This document shows positions 21,322-34,550 of a stretch of DNA of 64,000 nucleotides, one piece after another (position 1 is the first letter of the stretch; each line of letters begins with the position of its first letter). The notes beneath the pieces are model-generated. The model was not told the origin of the DNA, ran no database searches, and saw only the letters and a program-made list of their open reading frames with translations. The DNA comes from Mesostigma viride. Lineage: Eukaryota > Streptophyta > Mesostigmatophyceae > Mesostigmatales > Mesostigmataceae. A program made the position numbers and the translations under genes. The stretch covers positions 3,762,251 through 3,826,250 of the forward strand of contig RPFO01000080.1 of NCBI GenBank assembly GCA_009746045.1, given 5' to 3'.

Positions 21322-22971
21322 GGGGAGGTGGCACCCCAAAAACCTTAAAACTTGACCCATGCTAATATCACTTGAATTTCAGTTGCACCATGCTAAATTA
21401 TGATTGGGGGCACTAAATAACATCTCTAGTGAGTTGTCCATGCACTTGTTGGGGGTACTACCCCCACATATACGCCAATATAGCGCTATAAATAGAAAAA
21501 GACGCTAATTAGGGCTATGTATGCCCCAGCCCATGCACTCATTTGTTGGCAAAAAAAAATGTAGCGTCTATAGTTCCCTGAGTTTGTAGCTTGCTGAGCT
21601 ATTTACATCATGAAAATGACAAAACCTTGAACAGTTATTAATTTCCCCGCAAAAGTACCCTTTTTTTACCGGACATTGGGAATAAACATGTCATAAACAC
21701 TTCAGATTAGGCAACAAAATGTAGCGAAAATCCGGCTAACAGGGGGACAGCAGTGGTCCAAGTCCCAGGTCATTCCGACAAGTCTAGCTCAAGTTATTGC
21801 GTTTGGCGTGCTAAAACCTGAACATACGCTAAATGAGGTTTTTCTGTGTATAAGGCCACCTAGGCATCATGTTTTCCATCCAAGAAGCCAAAAAACATGC
21901 CCAACTCGATCACACAACATAAGAAAAGGCTAGGCACCTCATCTGCCCTCCCCTGCCCTCAGCATGGCCAGCCTTGCCAGCGTGCGCATAGCAACACCAT
22001 CGCTAGGCATACACGCACCAAGAGAGCATACACTAAGCTCAGCCCAAGGTTACCATGTAAATTTATGCCAAGAACTCAGCAAGTATACGTGTAAAAACCT
22101 TAGAAAGACTGCCCAAGCAATAGAGGCAACTGCAGCCTGCAAACTTGGCAGCAAATCATACATGTTGTATACCAAGCATTCACATCCTATCCAGCTTGCC
22201 TTGCTGCACACATAGCAGGGAAGTCTTAATGGTTATAGCTCAAGGAAAGCAATGGAAACACCTATCTAATGCAATGCCACTCATGCAGTATGGCCAGCAA
22301 AAGAACCACTCTCACCTTCCTTTCCAATAGGGCAATTTGCTAAGAAGCTGATGCCAGCTTGTTAGCCTCTAGGCACATGCCGGATGTCGTTCTAAAACAG
22401 GCGTGTCAGATCCGGCACATAACAAAGCGTCTGAGCAAGGTCACGTCCAAAGGATTATGGAAAACAAATGTCAACACATTACCAACAACTTGACCTCGGC
22501 GCACTTAGCATGCCAGCCACAAACTACACGAAATTGTACGAAATAGCTAGGAATCTGACGATGCAACCGAAAGAAATGGAGCGCTTCCTGCAGGGAAACT
22601 GCCCGAAAAAAAGGCGAAAGGCCGACGTTAATGCACCTGCCTGCGTGGAAATGTTTCATGCATAAACTGGCACGCAAGCTCGAACAATAAAAGACATCAT
22701 CCATTGATCAGGCGAACAAGGAAGGTGCGCCTTCCGTGAATACGTCGAAGGCGACATGCGCAGGCCTGCGTAGGTTCTTACCTTGAATGCCGGAAATGTA
22801 AAAGAAACCGGGAAGCTTCGGCACAAACTCGACAACACCATTAAGTTAGCTTCATAATCGCTCTTTAGAGCCTACGTTGCCTCACAATAGCTGCCGTAAA
22901 CCTGCATTAAATTTCATGATCCGCAAGAGAAATTATATCCTGGACCCCCGCGCCCGTAGCCGTTCGAGAAA
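21322..22971. other. Intergenic, no gene seen
   Basis: A/T-richer DNA between the convergent gene ends. Only short open frames in all six frames, with no domain-like protein or strong repeat noticed. Confidence 0.6.
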
Positions 22972-23265
22972 TTAGCGATATTGCAAACCGTAAACTTTCC
23001 GCCACGCAATGAGGTCATCAACTAATCTTCTGCGAAATTCAAGCATTTTTTCTAGCTGTTTACGTGCCATATCGATTAATATTGCATAAAGGCATGCCGC
23101 CATGGCCACTTCCGCGAGGGTTGAGCGGTCCGGGCACACATTATACACCGTACGGACGGTACCGCGAATTTTTTGGCGCGGAAAATATTCGGCGCGCCAC
23201 GTCCCCTTAAGTTCAGTTTGCTCTTCTCCGGAGCCCCCGGAACTAATTAATTCATGGAGCTTCAT
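22972..23265 (-). CDS. Unrecognised 97-codon open frame, in frame behind the NIP30 stop
   Basis: ATG at 23265 to TAA at 22972. The frame is also open for 25 codons upstream, back to the TGA that ends the NIP30 gene (23343-23341), giving 122 sense codons after that stop. The protein is well mixed, with Trp, Tyr and Cys (GTWRAEYFPRQKIRGTVRTV; LEKMLEFRRRLVDDLIAWRK), and not repeat-derived. It may be a separate small gene, a readthrough or alternatively spliced extension of NIP30, or chance. I recognise no family. Confidence 0.35.
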   Translation of the reverse strand: MKLHELISSGGSGEEQTELKGTWRAEYFPRQKIRGTVRTVYNVCPDRSTLAEVAMAACLYAILIDMARKQLEKMLEFRRRLVDDLIAWRKVYGLQYR

Positions 23266-23340
23266 ACGCCGGACGGCACAGGGCGCTTCATCAAAGACTT
23301 CATCAGAAAGATCCTGTAAGCTACACTGGTAGGCTGAATA

Positions 23341-26300
23341 TCAGCCGCTTTGTTCGGAGCCACTGTTGTCACTACCAGAGTCGTCATCACTGCCATACGC
23401 AACCAGCCCTCCACTCAGTTTAACCCCCGCACCCTTATTCTCGCCATTGCCCCCAGAACCCTGTCCCTTACCATCAACATTATGCTGATGTTCCCCAGGG
23501 TCTTGCAACCCACCAGCCCCTCCCTGGGAATCCATCCTGGCCGCACCACCTTTCCCAGCCACCGCCGCCGCATCGTTGCCCTGCACCAGTGAGGCCTTGC
23601 CTGCCTTCCGCTCCCCCTCTGGCTCCTCTGCTTTCCTCTTCTTTACCATGATCTTTGGAATCACCTTGGCCACCGGCTTTGGCTCCAAAGGCTTGCCCGC
23701 TGGCCCGCCCGCCGTGCTCGTGGTGGATGGCCCACCCGACGAGGTCTTGTTCTCATCCCTGGGAACCGCCTCGCCTGGGGGGTCCCTGGGCGCGACCTGG
23801 GGGACGTGGTCAGGCCAACAGCCGATTGTCAAAAGAGGACAGAATGATAAATAATAAATAAATGATAAGTACCGACCACTCGATGGGGTCCAGCATGTAT
23901 CGTATGCAACAGATGAGCCCCTGATGAGGGTACTCTGTCGTAAAAAGAGCCTTCCCCAGGGCAGAATACTGGTCAGCAGATGAGGCTGTGTGCAGCAAGG
24001 AAATCCTTTCCAAGGACAAAGAAGGGTAATATATACTCTAGTACCAATACAGTAGGATAGATATAGAAATAGGATAATACATAGAAATACAGGCCTCTAG
24101 CAGAACCCTGTCGGTGGAGAAGTTTCGACCATGCGACCTAGCCTAACCAACCTTCGCTCAACTGCCCCAATTTCATGCAGACAATACGAGGTACACGGAC
24201 ACGAGGATGCTAGGCTTCGCGAGGGCCACCCCTCGTTCTCATAACGGGTCGCTTTGCCCAGTGCTAGTGTGCACTTGGCATTTTCAACTGGTCATTTATT
24301 CCCCCTCGAAATGCCTACCTGCAACACAAATAGATGAAACACCAGCAGGAATAACTGGGCGAGAAGGTGAACATATTTTACTAGTTATCCCACGGATATG
24401 TTACTGACATCCTCACACAATGACAAAGTATCAGGCCTTATTTGGCAAGCACGGGGCTCCCGGACATCAACTTGGACATACATCTTGACAAAATGCCAGC
24501 TAACAGACTTGATGACGGACTAGCGGATTGAAAAGGGGTGCCTGGCCGATCCATACGACTGACAGGCTGACTGACTGACTGGCTGGCAGGCTGGCAGAAG
24601 GCCAACTGAGTGAGCATTGACTAGCTTTTGTGTGCAACAATTGATTAAGATGTGCGACAAACCCATCGCTAGCATGCTGGCAGCTTCAGGCATGTGCCAG
24701 CCTGTACGAAAGAGCTAGCTACGGCATACTGCATATGCAGTACATAGCATTCGCTATCGTGTGTGGAACAAGTTGATACGACGCACGCAGGCAGCTTCAG
24801 GCATGTGACAGCTTGTATCAGATAGCCAGCGATCTTGGTAGGCATCGCCAGCTGGTGCACAGTTGCACATCAGCATGGCCAAGAAAGAAACAAGCAGGTT
24901 TAGAAAAAATCGAGGTTTATAGCATGCTCACCTTGTCAGGCGTCGCCTCCACGTTTCGCACCCGTCCCATGACAGCCATCTGGGCGATGGCACATGGCCA
25001 ACGGCCGCGAGACAGAGGGGCGAGGAAAACAGAACCAAGATGGTCAAGAATATATTCATAAAACTAAGCAAGTCACGCTCTCGTCGTGCGCTCTGCCTAC
25101 CCTAGTTTCATAACACCTGTCACGGTATTGAATTGCACGTAACGGTGCCCAGAAGTTGCACACTGGCCCACACGTTATTTTCATAACCCATGGCCATGGC
25201 CACCAGTACCGTGACAGCCGCCAGTGCCAAGGATACCAGATGCAGTGGGGACACATAAATAAAATTGAGGAGATCATTATCTAATTAGGGAGGCCCACCC
25301 AGGCCCCACCCACTTTTCACCCCACTTCCCACCTCCACCCCCTACATCTCGCCCCCGCAAGCCCCCCCCCCCCCCCCCCCTCAACCCCGCCCACGCAAGC
25401 ACCACACTCCCTCCCCCACACGCACATCCCAACCCTCATTTTCTAAAACAGTTCTCTGAACGGCCGCTTTTTATCTGAATGCCCCTCCAGCCGCCTGGTC
25501 CCCCTGTCGTGTCCTTATGTACCTTGAACTTGACCAGCCCATGCTCAACCTTGCACTCACTTCATTGATAATTCAAACAGTAAACCTGACACACACCTTG
25601 AATGTGGCAAGCTTCTGCCTACCTTCAACTCCACAGCTCACAGTGAGACTTCATACCCATACTCGCCCGCTATCAGTTCCACTCTACATATAGCCCTCCC
25701 TTGAACTTGACGAGCAGTTCCCTACCTAGAGCTTGAGCAGCTTTTACCTACCTTAATTAATGAAGTAGCACATGACTGCGTCACGTGGGTGCCAACACAC
25801 AGTAAAGGTACCTACCTTGAGCTTGACGAGCTCACCTTGATATTCATACACATAGCAACCGCTATTACTCCTATTCTTGAAATAGCCCTACCTTGAACTT
25901 GTCCAGCATGTACCCACCTTGAACCTGACCAGCTCGGCCGAATCTTCCCTGGCGACCGCCACCTCGTGCTCCCGTTGGCGCTGCCGCCAGAAGTGTATCG
26001 CGCGGAATAGAAATCGTGGCATGGGCGGAAACATGCATGTGGCATGGCGGGCAACACGGATGTGGCATCGGCGGACACGTGAATGTCGCCAGAAGTATCT
26101 CGGGTGGGCACGCATATGAGGTAGCATGTGCCACCAAGGCAGGAGACAGGGTGAGCAGACATGCCGCCAGAATTACAGCGTGCGTGTGGAAGAAGGGAAT
26201 TACAGCACATGGGTCGACATGTGACGTGCTATGTGCCACCAAGGTGAGACAGGGTGAGAGCATGGGCCAGAGAAACAGTAACGAGGATAGCTTGAGAAAT

Positions 26301-29300
26301 AGTATAGTGAAGCATAGCTTGCGCAGATAGTGATGTGGAGGCAGCACCAGTATACTAGCATTCGCATATGCCGCGACCATGAGAGGTATACTAGCATTCG
26401 CACATGCCGCGACCACGAGAGAGACCGAGTCTCCACGCCGCCAGGATGGGAGAATATGTTGATTCGACTAGGATGAGATATAGAACGAACGCGTTTGATG
26501 CTGCAAGAAGCCGAGAAATCGGTTTCCATGCTACAGAACTGGCACTACAGCATGGCAAACTACAGCACTAAGGGGCACTCCATGGCACCATATGGTCATT
26601 ACAGCTCTGCAACAGGCACTCTATGGTCATTACGGCACTGCAATAGGGACCATACGGCACCAGTAGATTGGTAGGCCAAAATGAGATAAGGCGTCGACCG
26701 GGATAGACTAAGTGATGAATAGGGACCATACAGCACCAGTAGATTGGTAGGCCAAAATAAGATAAGGCGTCGACCGGGATAGACTAACTGATGAATAGGG
26801 ACCATATAGCACCAGTAGATTGGTAAGCCAAAATAAGATAAGGCGTCGACCGGGATAGACTAACTGATGAATAGGGACCATACAGCACCAGTAGATTGGT
26901 AGGCCAAAATAAGATAAGGCGTCGACCGGGATAGACTAACTGATGAATAGGGACCATACAGCACCAGTAGATTGGTAGGCCAAAATAAGATAAGGCGTCG
27001 ACCGGGATAGACTAACTGATGAATGCCCAGCCACCATCCTACCACCCATCACCTCCAGCACTTGGCTAGAGGTTCCCTAAGTGAGGGGATGGCTGTTTCA
27101 GGATAACTACATTGTAAAGTTACTTAAGCTTGGCTACCCACCGATGCTTGGCACCGTGTCATTGGGTGGTTTGAGCCCTACATTGTAAAGTTACTTAAGC
27201 TTGGCTACCCACCGATGCTTGGCACCGTGTCATTGGGTGGTTTGAGCCCTACATTGTAAAGTTACTTAAGCTCGGCTACCCACCGATGCTTGGCACCGTG
27301 TCATTGGGTGGTTTGAGCCCTACGTTGTAAAGTTACTTAAGCTCGGCTACCCACCGATGCTTGGCACCGTGTCATTGGGTGGTTTGAGCCCTACATTGTA
27401 AAGTTACTTAAGCTCGGCTACCCACCGATGCTTGGCACCGTGTCATTGGGTGGTTTGAGCCCTACATTGTAAAGTTACTTAAGCTCGGCTACCCACCGAT
27501 GCTTGGCACCGTGTCATTGGGTGGTTTGAGCCCTACATTGTAAAGTTACTTAAGCTCGGCTACCCACCGATGCTTGGCACCGTGTCATTGGGTGGTTTGA
27601 GCCCTACATTGTAAAGTTACTTAAGCTCGGCTACCCACCGATGCTTGGCACCGTGTCATTGGGTGGTTTGAGCCCTACATTGTAAAGTTACTTAAGCTCG
27701 GCTACCCACCGATGCTTGGCACCGTGTCATTGGGTGGTTTGAGCCCTACATTGTAAAGTTACTTAAGCTCGGCTACCCACCGATGCTTGGCACCGTGTCA
27801 TTGGGTGGTTTGAGCCCTACATTGTAAAGTTACTTAAGCTCGGCTACCCACCGATGCTTGGCACCGTGTCATTGGGTGGTTTGAGCCCTACATTGTAAAG
27901 TTACTTAAGCTCGGCTACCCACCGATGCTTGGCACCGTGTCATTGGGTGGTTTGAGCCCTACATTGTAAAGTTACTTAAGCTCGGCTACCCACCGATGCT
28001 TGGCACCGTGTCATTGGGTGGTTTGAGCCCTACATTGTAAAGTTACTTAAGCTCGGCTACCCACCGATGCTTGGCACCGTGTCATTGGGTGGTTTGAGCC
28101 CTACATTGTAAAGTTACTTAAGCTCGGCTACCCACCGATGCTTGGCACCGTGTCATTGGGTGGTTTGAGCCCTACATTGTAAAGTTACTTAAGCTCGGCT
28201 ACCCACCGATGCTTGGCACCGTGTCATTGGGTGGTTTGAGCCCTACACTGTAAAGTTACTTAAGCTCGGCTACCCACCGATGCTTGGCACCGTGTCATTG
28301 GGTGGTTTGAGCCCTACATTGTAAAGTTACTTAAGCTCGGCTACCCACCGATGCTTGGCACCGTGTCGTTGGGTGGTTTGAGCCCTACATTGTAAAGTTA
28401 CTTAAGCTCGGCTACCCACCGATGCTTGGCACCGTGTCATTGGGTGGTTTGAGCCCTACGTTGTAAAGTTACTTAAGCTCGGCTACCCACCGATGCTTGG
28501 CACCGTGTCATTGGGTGGTTTGAGCCCTACATTGTAAAGTTACTTAAGCTCGGCTACCCACCGATGCTTGGCACCGTGTCATTGGGTGGTTTGAGCCCTA
28601 CATTGTAAAGTTACTTAAGCTTGGCTACCCACCGATGCTTGGCACCGTGTCATTGGGTGGTTTGAGCCCTACATTGTAAAGTTACTTAAGCTTGGCTACC
28701 CACCGATGCTTGGCACCGTGTCATTGGGTGGTTTGAGCCCTACATTGTAAAGTTACTTAAGCTTGGCTACCCACCGATGCTTGGCACCGTGTCATTGGGT
28801 GGTTTGAGCCCTACATTGTAAAGTTACTTAAGCTCGGCTACCCACCGATGCTTGGCACCGTGTCATTGGGTGGTTTGAGCCCTACATTGTAAAGTTACTT
28901 AAGCTCGGCTACCCACCGATGCTTGGCACCGTGTCATTGGGTGGTTTGAGCCCTACATTGTAAAGTTACTTAAGCTCGGCTACCCACCGATGCTTGGCAC
29001 CGTGTCATTGGGTGGTTTGAGCCCTACATTGTAAAGTTACTTAAGCTCGGCTACCCACCGATGCTTGGCACCGTGTCATTGGGTGGTTTGAGCCCTACAT
29101 TGTAAAGTTACTTAAGCTCGGCTACCCACCGATGCTTGGCACCGTGTCGTTGGGTGGTTTGAGCCCTACATTGTAAAGTTACTTAAGCTCGGCTACCCAC
29201 CGATGCTTGGCACCGTGTCATTGGGTGGTTTGAGCCCTACGTTGTAAAGTTACTTAAGCTCGGCTACCCACCGATGCTTGGCACCGTGTCATTGGGTGGT

Positions 29301-32300
29301 TTGAGCCCTACATTGTAAAGTTACTTAAGCTCGGCTACCCACCGATGCTTGGCACCGTGTCATTGGGTGGTTTGAGCCCTACATTGTAAAGTTACTTAAG
29401 CTCGGCTACCCACCGATGCTTGGCACCGTGTCATTGGGTGGTTTGAGCCCTACATTCTAAAGTTACTTAAGCTCGGCTACCCACCGATGCTTGGCACCGT
29501 GTCATTGGGTGGTTTGAGCCCTACATTGTAAAGTTACTTAAGCTCGGCTACCCACCGATGCTTGGCACCGTGTCATTGGGTGGTTTGAGCCCTACATTGT
29601 AAAGTTACTTAAGCTCGGCTACCCACCGATGCTTGGCACCGTGTCATTGGGTGGTTTGAGCCCTACATTGTAAAGTTACTTAAGCTCGGCTACCCACCGA
29701 TGCTTGGCACCGTGTCATTGGGTGGTTTGAGCCCTACATTGTAAAGTTACTTAAGCTCGGCTACCCACCGATGCTTGGCACCGTGTCATTGGGTGGTTTG
29801 AGCCCTACATTGTAAAGTTACTTAAGCTTGGCTACCCACCGATGCTTGGCACCGTGTCATTGGGTGGTTTGAGCCCTACGTTGTAAAGTTACTTAAGCTC
29901 GGCTACCCACCGATGCTTGGCACCGTGTCATTGGGTGGTTTGAGCCCTACATTGTAAAGTTACTTAAGCTCGGCTACCCACCGATGCTTGGCACCGTGTC
30001 ATTGGGTGGTTTGAGCCCTACATTGTAAAGTTACTTAAGCTCGGCTACCCACCGATGCTTGGCACCGTGTCATTGGGTGGTTTGAGCCCAACATTCTAAA
30101 GTTACTTAAGCTCGGCTACCCACCGATGCTTGGCACCGTGTCATTGGGCGGTTTGAGCTCTCCCTGCTTGGCACCGTGTCATTGGGTGGCTTGAGCTCTC
30201 CCTGCTTGGCACCGTGTCATTGGGTGATTTGAGCTCTCCCTGCTTGGCACCGTGTCATTGGGTGGTTTGAGCTCTCCCTGCTTGGCACCGTGTCATTGGG
30301 TGATTTGAGCTCTCCCTGCTTGGCACCGTGTCATTGGGTGGTTTGAGCTCTCCCTGCTTGGCACCGTGTCATTGGGTGGTTTGAGCTCTCCCTGCTTGGC
30401 ACCGTGTCATTGGGTGATTTGAGCTCTCCAAGGAGGCGACGTTTCATCACCTCAGATAATAGCACATCAAAACCATATAAGGACTGGTTGTCTCCTTGAA
30501 TAGGGTTTTCCGTGGATCCATGGTGCAATATAACAAGTGTACCGCAGGGCAGTACAGGGCAGCTCAGAGCCCTATGACAAACCCACGCTAAAACTAGTGG
30601 CGCATGGTGTGACCAAGGATATGCTCCGTGAGGCTGGCCCCATGCGTTGGGGGGCAGCTTCCTGTGTGTAGGGGCAGGAGTGGATAAAGAATAGGCTATA
30701 AATAATAAGCTACACTATAAGCTTCGATGCTCCGACAGGGTGGCCCCGCTGGTCCCCCTCGCATTTTGAAGACTGAACAGAGCTAACTAGGACACCGCAT
30801 GGTGCCACAAGGGACGGCGCTGCACAGGACACACCACAGCACAAGGAACGGAGCGAACTAGGACACACCAACGCAGCACGAGGGACGGTGCTATCATCAA
30901 GTTTCGTTTAAGTGGCCAGCCGGAGCGGCTGCTTAGGTTTTAGCGGGCAAGTGTTCGAAGCGCGTCATTGGTGAATTACTGGGGAACTTGGGTTTCCCCG
31001 CGAAACTCCAACCGCACGTTCAGATTTCCAAATCTCAAGTAAAGTTCGGCGGAACTTTCTGAACGGAGGCAGTTGACGAGCAGCATTCCTCCGGACGAAT
31101 GAATTGCGTTCCATACTTGCGCAAAATTTTGAAAGGTAGCTTGCGTGCAGCCCTACTAAAATTTGCGCAAAGTGTGGGACTGAAAATTCGTAACGGAAAC
31201 GTTTTGGTAGTTGCCGTCACTTCATTTTGCGCAAAGTGTTGGACTGGGAAATTCGTAACGGAAACGTTTTGGTAGTTGCCATCACTTCATTTTGCGCAAA
31301 GTGTTGGACTGAAAATTCGTAACGGAAATCTTTTGGTAGTTGGCGTCACTTCCTTTCGTTCGACTGAAAATTCGCTGAAATTCGCTGAATTCGCACCGTA
31401 GCCTAATTTTTAGTACCTCGAAGTGACGGAGCACCTAAAAATTTGCCCACAAGTACACTTGGCAGCGCGCTCACTGGGAAAAATTGTACAGCCGCTCCGG
31501 CGGGCCACTTGAACGAATTGTAATGATAGATAGGACACACCATGGCGCCATAATGGACGGTGCTAACTAGGACACCGCATGACATCAGGCCGCCCTGTAG
31601 CCCGCTAGCCGTGCACTGCATGGCGCTTCTGGTCGAGCATTGTCGCTCACGATACGCCCCCCACCTGCTGGATCCTTTGCGACAACTCCACGTCCAGCAT
31701 ACAACTGCACTATCTATGCCCCTGACCTGCAGCCACGTGTTTACATTATATAGTTAGTTGAACAAGAATAGATGAATTAAATAACTAATACGTGCGCCCC
31801 CTCACCTGTTGGATGCCTTCCAAGAACTCCACCTCATCCTCGTCCAGCGCTCGTTGGGGCCCTGGCGTACACCACACACGCGCACGCATGATGGACAACA
31901 AACGACCCAGCACAGACAGCTGAGTCCTTTGATGATTCATAAATCATTCACAAGTAATTGGACAATGCATCGTGCCCGCCATCTCAATGACCACAAACTA
32001 CAAATAGAATAATATATTTCTTGAGAACTTGACTCTCACGGTCCGTGGAGTAGCGCTTGACGCTTGACGCTTGACGCTTGCATCCTTGTGATTATCATAA
32101 AAAGTAATCATAGAAATTTTCACTGATAACGCTGACAGAGGAGACCAAAACTGCGCACTTGGCGTCGCAAAGACACGTCGCAGAAGAAGAAACCCTAAAC
32201 CCTACACAGAAGCACCCGTACCGTAATTACTGATACCAAAAGTACATCCCGTCAAACCTGCCTCTGTGCGCAACCGTAACACCGTCGTCTGGGACGAGTT

Positions 32301-34355
32301 CCCTGAGGTCTGTTGATGGCAATGGAGACGGACGCGTCACTCAAAAATATTAGGATATGTATATATATGATTCATGTTGTCTCCTTGACATGCCTTGAGT
32401 ATGGCGAGCAGCGTAGCGTGAGCAGGCGCCCCAAGGATACATATACCCCCCACCCACCCACCCACCCACCCCGGCTGGAATATCACAATTATACAACCAG
32501 CCCGTAACACTTCGCGAGGATCCTTACCAAACATTTCCGAACCCAAGATATCCCAACCAGCAACCACGTGACCTACTGCCCCATCACGGGCGTCAGTAAA
32601 AAACTTCCTGGTATCAAATCGATCCCATCCGGTCTCCCTCTGTTGTACTGGCCATGTTGCGACATCGCCCCGGTGGATGGGAAGTCATCGCGATGGGTAT
32701 GGAAAGTCATCACATCCACCTGCATAACGCGGGATGTCATTCAGATGGGGAGCGTCTAGTGCCTTGGTCACATTCGGCGCGGTACTTGAGGTAGAACCTC
32801 ACGTACCCCAGATGGTGAAGGCCTATGGACAGTCTCGTCGATGGAGCGTCGTTGCATCATCCCGCTTTGAGATACCCACGTCAGGCGCAGGCTATGCGGC
32901 TTCAGTCACGGATCGCCGTTTGGCTGAAAAATGACAACCGTAACAATCACGACGACGGTAATACTAATTACTATCACTATTATTAGTAACCAACGGACGG
33001 TGCTCTAATCCCTCTTAAAATGGAATAATTTATTATGATGACCATGCTCTCATTATTGGCAACCCACCCACGGTGCTTTCACCTCTCGTTGAACTGATCG
33101 CGATGAAAGTTATGACGATGGCCATGCTATCATGATTGGCAACCCACTCACGGTGCTTGAACCTCTCGTTGAACTCTGCATCCTTCGCGTCCTTGGCCTC
33201 CTTGAGCACCTGGGTAGGGTGACAAGGGAATGCCGGAAGGAAGCCATGCAAGTGCACAGGGGTGTTAAGAGAATGCTCGAGAGAATGAACCAGGTGTCGT
33301 GCAGATGCCAGAAGAAAACACGATCCCAAGCGGAACACAACCTGGCACCAACACAGACGTCATCGTGATGCCCACAAAACGATGCCCGAAACAAGTACGG
33401 CAACCAGCCCATTTGCCTTGCCAAGGCCTCTGGGGGTGGCCTTGCGCAGGTGTGCATCGCAGGTGGGAGGAAGATGGCAAGATGCCACGCAGAGTGGACA
33501 ACCCAGCTACACAGCTGTGTGAGGTGCCAGGTGGCGCGCTAAGGAGAGAGAAGGCGGACATGGAAAACAGCGTACATAGGGACTGCCTCGCTTGATGGAA
33601 GGAGTGGTACTGTTATAAAAGGAACCTCCAAGGAATCGTCTTCTGGAAAACTTGTCCCAGGAAGCGTCTCCTAATCAGCAGAAGGAACAGAACGTGGGCG
33701 GAAGGACATGGGGGAACTTAGGGACAAGATAGGAGAGGGGTCATAGGGGTTGTCTCATTAAATAGGGGGGGGGGTTGATTTAAACATACTAGTGGAGGAC
33801 AAGGCCAAAGAAAGGACCCTATTCCATCGTCGGAGGAGGATCTCATTTCGATCGAGGAGGAGGAACAGAACAGGACTGGACACTCGTAAACAGGCCTTGG
33901 TTTCGATTATCCACGAGGATGCGCGCCATGAGGCATCAGGATGACACGTGCAAAGTAGCTCAGGTGTTAAATTCTCAGATTAGCTCAGGCATTAATTTTT
34001 TTTTGGTTTCTCAAAACTTATATTTTCTGTCCAGGTTGTGATCGCAGCTTCTCCACCTTCAGACCCATCCCCTTAGACGACCCCTATCATTGGGGAGATG
34101 ACCCCTTTGACCCCATGCGCCATGACCTTGCGATGGAGGCAATTATCCTATTGGTGAGTTAAGATTGTTTAGTATGGCATCGATGGGCTATGTACTCGAG
34201 TTTGCTAGCAGCATTTGTTCATACGACATACCTAGGCGGGTTGGATCGTAAAAATGTTGGGGGGAAGGGGGGAGGGGAACCTGCATGCCTTTGAAAACAC
34301 AAACACATGCTACTACTACTATACCATACTATATTGTGTACTATACATCCGTTAT

Positions 34356-34423
<68 letters not shown>

Positions 34424-34457
34424 GCTACTACTGCTACTGCTACTACTACTACTACTG

Positions 34458-34550
<93 letters not shown>

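Noticed and set aside
27108-30429. CRISPR-like array
   Set aside because: Units are directly tandem with no variable spacers, in an intron of a eukaryotic gene.
34036-34153. Possible plus-strand exon (FRPIPLDDPYHWGDDPFDPM, ending before GTGAGT)
   Set aside because: Looks exon-like with AG and GT borders, but it lies inside NIP30 intron 2 on the opposite strand. Its phase fits no neighbouring exon, and no start or partner exon was found.
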